64,000 nt of DNA from Planomicrobium stackebrandtii (GTDB taxonomy: Bacteria; Bacillota; Bacilli; Bacillales_A; Planococcaceae), in contig NZ_JAUSWB010000006.1 in NCBI RefSeq assembly GCF_030814955.1, positions 62,001-126,000 of the forward strand, given 5' to 3'. Position 1 is the first letter of the stretch, and each line of letters opens with the position of its first letter. A program made the translations under genes and the position numbers. Under the pieces are notes generated by a model. The model was not told the origin of the DNA, ran no database searches, and was given only the letters and a program-made list of their open reading frames with translations. Of this stretch, positions 59,991 to 64,000 are shown piece after piece.

Positions 59991-60008
59991 GGCGTTTTTG
60001 CTTTTCTT

Positions 60009-60254
60009 GTTGTCCAGACTCCAGCGGCCAACTCCTCGGGTCGTAACCCACTCTGGCTGTGCGGCAAAGAACGCCGCTTCGCCGGAGCGTCTTATGCCCG
60101 TCGGACCTACACTGGCGCTTACGCTTTTCCTTATTGTCCAGACTCCAGCGCCCAGCTCTTCGGGGTCATAAATCATTCCAGCTGCGTGGCAAAAAGCGCC
60201 ACTTCGCTGTTCTGCCTTATGCCCGTCAGAGCTACACGGGCGCTTACGCTTTTC
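60009..60254 (-). repeat. GC-rich interspersed repeat cluster, two units, reverse orientation
   Basis: Units 60009-60129 and 60134-60254, each from TTGTCCAGACTCCAGCG to GGCGCTTACGCTTTTC. The second unit runs to the last base of the cydC stop region. Orientation is opposite to the units at 16 kb, 24.5 kb and 31 kb. Confidence 0.85.
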
Positions 60255-61960
60255 TAAGCAAATACACTGTTTTCTATCTGTTTTAATTGGTGGAAATATG
60301 ATTTTCTTTCCATTAGTTCCTGGTAGGATCCACTTTCTACGATGCGGCCGTTTTCCATTACGATAATCTGGTCCATCTTTTCAAGGCCTGCCAAGTCATG
60401 GCTGATCGTAACGAACATGTCTCCTTTGCCTTGCTGGAAAAGTTCCTCGTAAATGGCTTGGCCAGTCAGGCTGTCTACTGAAGATACCGGTTCATCGAGA
60501 AGCCATAGTGATTTGCCTTTGAGGAGAGCACGTGCAATGGCGAGCCGCTGTTTTTGGCCGCCAGACAAGTTCTGCCCTTTTTCCTCCACCGCCATCGACA
60601 ACGGAAACAGTTCCAACTGAACTTTAGCTAATGCCAGTTCCATTTTTTCATCACTTGCTTCCGGATCTGCAATCAGCAGATTGCTGCGCACCGTGCCATA
60701 GAAAAAATGATTTTCCTGGAGCACTACGTTCATTTTCTGCCAGATGGATTCCTGTTGAAGCTTTTCGGCAGGTATTCCGCCAATTGATAATTGCCCGTGG
60801 TCAAGCGGAAAGACGTTCAGCAGCAATTGCATAAGCGTCGACTTGCCAGATCCGCTGGGTCCGACAATTGCGGTTTTTGTGCCTGGCTTCAAATGAAGTG
60901 AAACATCATCGACTGCTGCATTTTTTTCTCCAGGATAGCTAAAGCTGGCTCTCGTAAGCTTTATATCGAGCGGCCCTTCCGGAAGCTGTTCCGTTCCTCG
61001 CGGCGCAGCAGGTTCTGCCACAATTTCTTCTAACCGCACGGCGGCTTTTCGGCTTTCTTCAAAATATGCAGGGAAGGCGGCCATCGGGGCTACGTTTTCA
61101 AAGGCAGCAATGGATATCATAACGAGCATAGCCAAATACAAACCGTTCAGTTCACCCGCTGCAACAAAATACGCACCGACACCCAATACGAAAAACGATA
61201 CCAGCAAAGCCACCAAGGAATTGATGGACTGGGCCAGGTTTTCCTCCAACCCCTCTTTTCGCTGGCTCTCATTATATTGGGCTGCATCATTTGCCAGCTG
61301 CTGTTCTTTGGCATTGAGCTGCTGGTGGATTTTCAAATCCCGAAAACCATAAAGGAATTCTGTCGCTTCAATAGCCAAACTTCCTCGCTTGGCTCTCGTT
61401 TTTCCATCTGTCCGGCGTTTTCTAATCGAAAACAGAGCCGGAACCACGATAACCGTCAGCAGCATCCCGATGAACATCACAGCAGCAATTCCCATGGAGA
61501 AAAATGAGCTGAAGAAAATGGTGCTTAAAAAAACAATCCCTAATACAACCGGCGGATAGAAAACACGCAGCAGGAAATTTTGCAGGCTTTCGACGTCTCC
61601 AACAATTCGAGACAATAAATCCCCACTCCGATACTTGCCAAATATTCCAGGGGCGAGCGGCGCCAAACGATCAAAAAAGGATACTCTCAAATGGCTGAGC
61701 ATAGTGAACGTTGCCCGGTGGGAATACAAACGTTCCCCGTAGCGGCTTAACGCCGAAATAAAACCGAATAATTTCAGGCAGGCTGCCATCACAACAAGCG
61801 TCGTCATGTGAGAAGTCAAGGCAGCTTTAGAAATTAAATAGCCGCTTGAACCCATCAATGCCACACTCGCTGCGCCCGCTATAAATCCAAAAAAGATAGC
61901 AGTGGCAACATCCTTCTTCTCAATCAATGTCAATCTCAATACATGCTTTAATTCATTCAT
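60254..61960 (-). CDS. cydC: Thiol reductant ABC exporter subunit CydC
   Basis: 568 aa, six spans plus ATPase: Walker A GPSGSGKSTLM, signature LSGGQKQRLAIARAL, Walker B LWLLDEPVSSVD. N-terminal LTLIEKKDVATAIFFGFIAGAASVALMGSSGYLISKAAL is characteristic of CydC. With CydD it forms a heterodimer needed for cytochrome bd assembly (exports glutathione/cysteine in E. coli; heme-linked role proposed). Overlaps cydD by four bases. The stop codon touches a GC-rich repeat unit, so no ordinary terminator is seen. Confidence 0.93.
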   Translation of the reverse strand: MNELKHVLRLTLIEKKDVATAIFFGFIAGAASVALMGSSGYLISKAALTSHMTTLVVMAACLKLFGFISALSRYGERLYSHRATFTMLSHLRVSFFDRLAPLAPGIFGKYRSGDLLSRIVGDVESLQNFLLRVFYPPVVLGIVFLSTIFFSSFFSMGIAAVMFIGMLLTVIVVPALFSIRKRRTDGKTRAKRGSLAIEATEFLYGFRDLKIHQQLNAKEQQLANDAAQYNESQRKEGLEENLAQSINSLVALLVSFFVLGVGAYFVAAGELNGLYLAMLVMISIAAFENVAPMAAFPAYFEESRKAAVRLEEIVAEPAAPRGTEQLPEGPLDIKLTRASFSYPGEKNAAVDDVSLHLKPGTKTAIVGPSGSGKSTLMQLLLNVFPLDHGQLSIGGIPAEKLQQESIWQKMNVVLQENHFFYGTVRSNLLIADPEASDEKMELALAKVQLELFPLSMAVEEKGQNLSGGQKQRLAIARALLKGKSLWLLDEPVSSVDSLTGQAIYEELFQQGKGDMFVTISHDLAGLEKMDQIIVMENGRIVESGSYQELMERKSYFHQLKQIENSVFA

Positions 61961-63681
61961 CGCACGCCGCCTCCCTGCTGTGCTGCAAGCATTTCTTTAT
62001 AGGGACCGTAATTTTGCAGAAGTTCATCATGGCTTCCAGCTGCTTCCAGTTTGCCGTTTTCCAGAAAGAAAATCATATCCGCATTTTTAATCGTATGCAG
62101 GCGGTGAGCAACCGTGATGACCGTGGATGTTTTTTGCAGCTCACGAAGCGAAGCTTGCAGGATTTGTTCGGTCCGCAGATCCAGTCCAGTTGTCGGTTCA
62201 TCAAATAAAATGAGCGACGGTTTCTTCAAGAAGGCGCGAGCCAGCGCAATTCGCTGTTTCTCTCCACCGGATAATCCGCGTCCGGCTTCCCCGATTGGCG
62301 TTTCAAATCCTTGTTCAAGCATTGAGATCATTTCTGCAATCCCTGCTTTTTCAGCAGCTGCCAGCACTTCTTTATCATTGACTTGCCGGTTGGCACCGAT
62401 TTCCATATTTTCACGGATAGTGCCAGCAAAAAGATACGGATTTTGGGATATATAGCTTAACTGGTCAAACCAAGACTTTTCACTGACGGTTTCACGTGGA
62501 ACTCCGTTGATCATCAGATGGCCCTGGCTTTGCGGCAATAACCCAGCCAATAAATGCATAAATGTCGTTTTTCCGGAACCGCTTTTGCCGACAATCGCCA
62601 CCTGGCTGTAAGGGGGAATTTCTCCATTAAACGGTGCGAGTTCAAAGCCTTCGCCATATTGAAAAGACAAGCCTTCCAAAGACAAATGCGGCGGCTCAGG
62701 TGCAACAGCTTCATTGCCCCAAGTTAATGGCGAATGTTTTTTTTCAAGTTCAGCACCCAATTGTTTGGCTGCTGATACGCTGCCGCGTGCTGTATGGAAA
62801 GCACTGCCGAAATCTTTCAGCAAATTAAAGAAATCCGGCACTAAAATCAAAATGAAAAACGCAGTGAAAAAGCTGATGCTGTCAAACACAACAAGGCGCA
62901 GACCAATTTCCAGTGCAACAATACCAATGCTAAGCATGGAAATGTACTCCAGCATCAACGATGATAAAAACGCGGATTTCAATACTTCCATTGTTGAATC
63001 ACGGAAGCTTAAACTGCTTTTGCGGATGGCTTTTTGCTGCTTTTCAGCCTGTCCGAATAATTTGAGCGTGGACAATCCCTGCAGAATATCCAAAAAAGTA
63101 CCGGAAAACCGGTTGAGCTGCTCCATTTTTTCATCGGCTTTTTTCTTCGTCCCTTTTCCGACCATGGCCATGAAAACTGGGATGAACGGCGCCGTGATTA
63201 AAATGATGACACCGGTAGTCCAGTTTTGAGTGAAAATAACCACCAATAACAGGAGTGGAATGATATAAGTTTGGATCATTTGTGGAATGTATTTACTGAA
63301 AAAGCCATCTACTTCATCCACTGCATCCATCAATAGGCTGACCTTTTGGCCAGACTGCCCTTGAGCTGCAGACAGCAGCGGATTTTCAGCAAATGACTTT
63401 ATCAAGTTGGTTCGAAACTCATTTTTTACGTCAGCGGCCAGATTGACACCCGCTCTGCCAATTGCGTAACCGGCCACTACACGCAGCAAAATTGCCGCGA
63501 ACAAGCCGCCAAACAGTGGCAGCAAGCTTTCGAATGCAGCATTCTGAAGAAAAACACGATCTGCAATGAATACGAAAAATAAGGCTTGTCCAATTGTGGC
63601 AATCCCTTTTAAAAGCGATGCCGCCGCCAGAAAGGCCATAATGTTTTTCCGTTGGAATGCCAGCTGTTTTAAGTCGTTCAT
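61957..63681 (-). CDS. cydD: Thiol reductant ABC exporter subunit CydD
   Basis: 574 aa, six spans plus ATPase: Walker A GKSGSGKTTFM, signature LSGGEKQRIALARAF, Walker B LILFDEPTTGLDLRTE. VAGYAIGRAGVNLAADVKNEFRTNLI and DEVDGFFSKYIPQMIQTYIIPLLLLVVIF are CydD blocks. AAGGAG precedes the ATG. In B. subtilis cydABCD is one operon; here the 180 bp upstream hold no cydAB, so the oxidase genes must lie elsewhere. Confidence 0.93.
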   Translation of the reverse strand: MNDLKQLAFQRKNIMAFLAAASLLKGIATIGQALFFVFIADRVFLQNAAFESLLPLFGGLFAAILLRVVAGYAIGRAGVNLAADVKNEFRTNLIKSFAENPLLSAAQGQSGQKVSLLMDAVDEVDGFFSKYIPQMIQTYIIPLLLLVVIFTQNWTTGVIILITAPFIPVFMAMVGKGTKKKADEKMEQLNRFSGTFLDILQGLSTLKLFGQAEKQQKAIRKSSLSFRDSTMEVLKSAFLSSLMLEYISMLSIGIVALEIGLRLVVFDSISFFTAFFILILVPDFFNLLKDFGSAFHTARGSVSAAKQLGAELEKKHSPLTWGNEAVAPEPPHLSLEGLSFQYGEGFELAPFNGEIPPYSQVAIVGKSGSGKTTFMHLLAGLLPQSQGHLMINGVPRETVSEKSWFDQLSYISQNPYLFAGTIRENMEIGANRQVNDKEVLAAAEKAGIAEMISMLEQGFETPIGEAGRGLSGGEKQRIALARAFLKKPSLILFDEPTTGLDLRTEQILQASLRELQKTSTVITVAHRLHTIKNADMIFFLENGKLEAAGSHDELLQNYGPYKEMLAAQQGGGVR

Positions 63682-63812
63682 GCCATTCTCTCCTTCGCTT
63701 TACCTCTTCTCATTATAAAGCATACGATACTGAAACCCCCGTCAGGTGCCCATGGCAGCCGCATTTATCCAAAGCTTTGTTACAATGTTGTTCACAAATT
63801 CATCCTTTTCTT

Positions 63813-63852
63813 CCGCACATAAAAACCCTGCAGGCATTTGGCCTCCAGGGTT
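63813..63852 (-). terminator. Terminator of the truncated gene at the window end
   Basis: On the minus strand AACCCTGGAGGC pairs with GCCTGCAGGGTT, followed by TTTAT. Confidence 0.8.
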
Positions 63853-63859
63853 GAAATCA

Positions 63860-64000
63860 TTAACTTTCGATTGGTTGTTCATAAGAGTTTATTGAAAAAA
63901 TGGCCGACTTTAACCAAACCATATCTTCTTGTATTATCAGTTTCAAGGACTGATCCGTACATCTTCGGTATTCGTCCATTAGCTTAATCAGTTCATATTC
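63860..64000 (-). CDS. 3' end of an unidentified gene cut by the window edge
   Basis: The minus strand is open from the window end to TAA at 63860-63862, giving 46 residues (EYELIKLMDEYRRCTDQSLK, then EDMVWLKSAIFSINSYEQPIES). A strong terminator follows within 10 nt, which supports a real gene end. The segment is helical and has no motif I recognise. The start lies beyond 64000. Confidence 0.55.
   Translation of the reverse strand, partial: EYELIKLMDEYRRCTDQSLKLIIQEDMVWLKSAIFSINSYEQPIES

Noticed and set aside
1-64000. tRNA, rRNA or an insertion sequence with an intact transposase
   Set aside because: No cloverleaf, rRNA segment or transposase motif was found on either strand by reading.

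Overview
The window looks like a chromosomal segment of a low-to-mid GC Gram-positive of the Bacillales, most likely Planococcaceae (Planococcus/Planomicrobium type). This rests on strong AGGAGG ribosome-binding sites, several TTG/GTG starts, many Bacillus subtilis-like genes (des-desK-desR, yclNOPQ, hflX, ppaC, yhfW, cydCD, opuC/opuD/opuE-like osmoprotectant systems), a T-box leader on the trp operon, and Gram-positive lipoprotein and signal sequences. Species is inferred, not shown.

1-3.6 kb is an AT-rich accessory region and the most unusual part. Five copies of a 32-bp palindrome (304, 606, 1348, 1888, 3239) cut it into short blocks. Each block carries one or two small genes of unknown function, in mixed orientation, with their own ribosome-binding sites: a 56-aa membrane protein, a 166-aa acidic protein, a 123-aa lipoprotein, a 67-aa tail-anchored-type protein, a 219-aa secreted protein, and beyond the last copy a 110-aa acidic protein. 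The palindrome can be read as 11-bp arm, 6-bp centre, 11-bp arm, the layout of dif/Xer recombination sites. The block structure therefore resembles pdif modules or gene cassettes, although no recombinase lies in the window.

3.8-19 kb holds single genes and small operons: a TPR protein, a MocR regulator divergent from a LysE-family exporter and a PaiB-like protein, a penicillin-acylase-family hydrolase, MurB, YceI (with an MhqR-like operator), a YhfW-type FAD/Rieske oxidoreductase, an azoreductase, a FrnE/DsbA-type protein, a manganese pyrophosphatase, a GNAT enzyme with an extra N-terminal domain, and a DJ-1/PfpI protein.

19.2-24.5 kb is a tryptophan operon under a Trp T-box (specifier UGG): trpD-trpC-[trpF+trpB in one frame]-trpA-mpg. 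There is no trpE or trpG in the cluster. 24.7-30.5 kb is a five-gene beta-oxidation-type operon (thiolase, short-chain dehydrogenase, acyl-CoA dehydrogenase, class III CoA-transferase, acyl-CoA synthetase).

31-41 kb: an OpuC-like osmoprotectant ABC transporter, a GNAT protein, a NiaP-like MFS carrier, a DUF4003 protein whose ribosome-binding site lies inside the upstream gene's terminator, a ZIP metal transporter, a cysteine-free family-4-like uracil-DNA glycosylase, glnK-amtB with a TnrA/GlnR-type operator, and a PAP2 phosphatase. 41-50.5 kb: a MacB/FtsX-type ABC pair, an HmoA-like heme monooxygenase, a Fur-controlled yclNOPQ-type siderophore importer, a DUF6612-type lipoprotein and an ABC exporter. 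50.5-64 kb: HflX, a glyoxalase-like protein, a BCCT transporter, a PutP/OpuE symporter, a YdaT-like stress protein, the membrane-fluidity module desR-desK-des, a small PspB-like membrane protein, CydC-CydD, and the 3' end of a gene cut by the window edge.

Several dispersed repeat families occupy the intergenic spaces: the 32-bp palindrome, a GTAAAAGTACAC/CGTTCGTAAA family, a helically phased TACTGTCCA array, GC-rich units of about 120 bp in five clusters, and a 73-bp element present twice.
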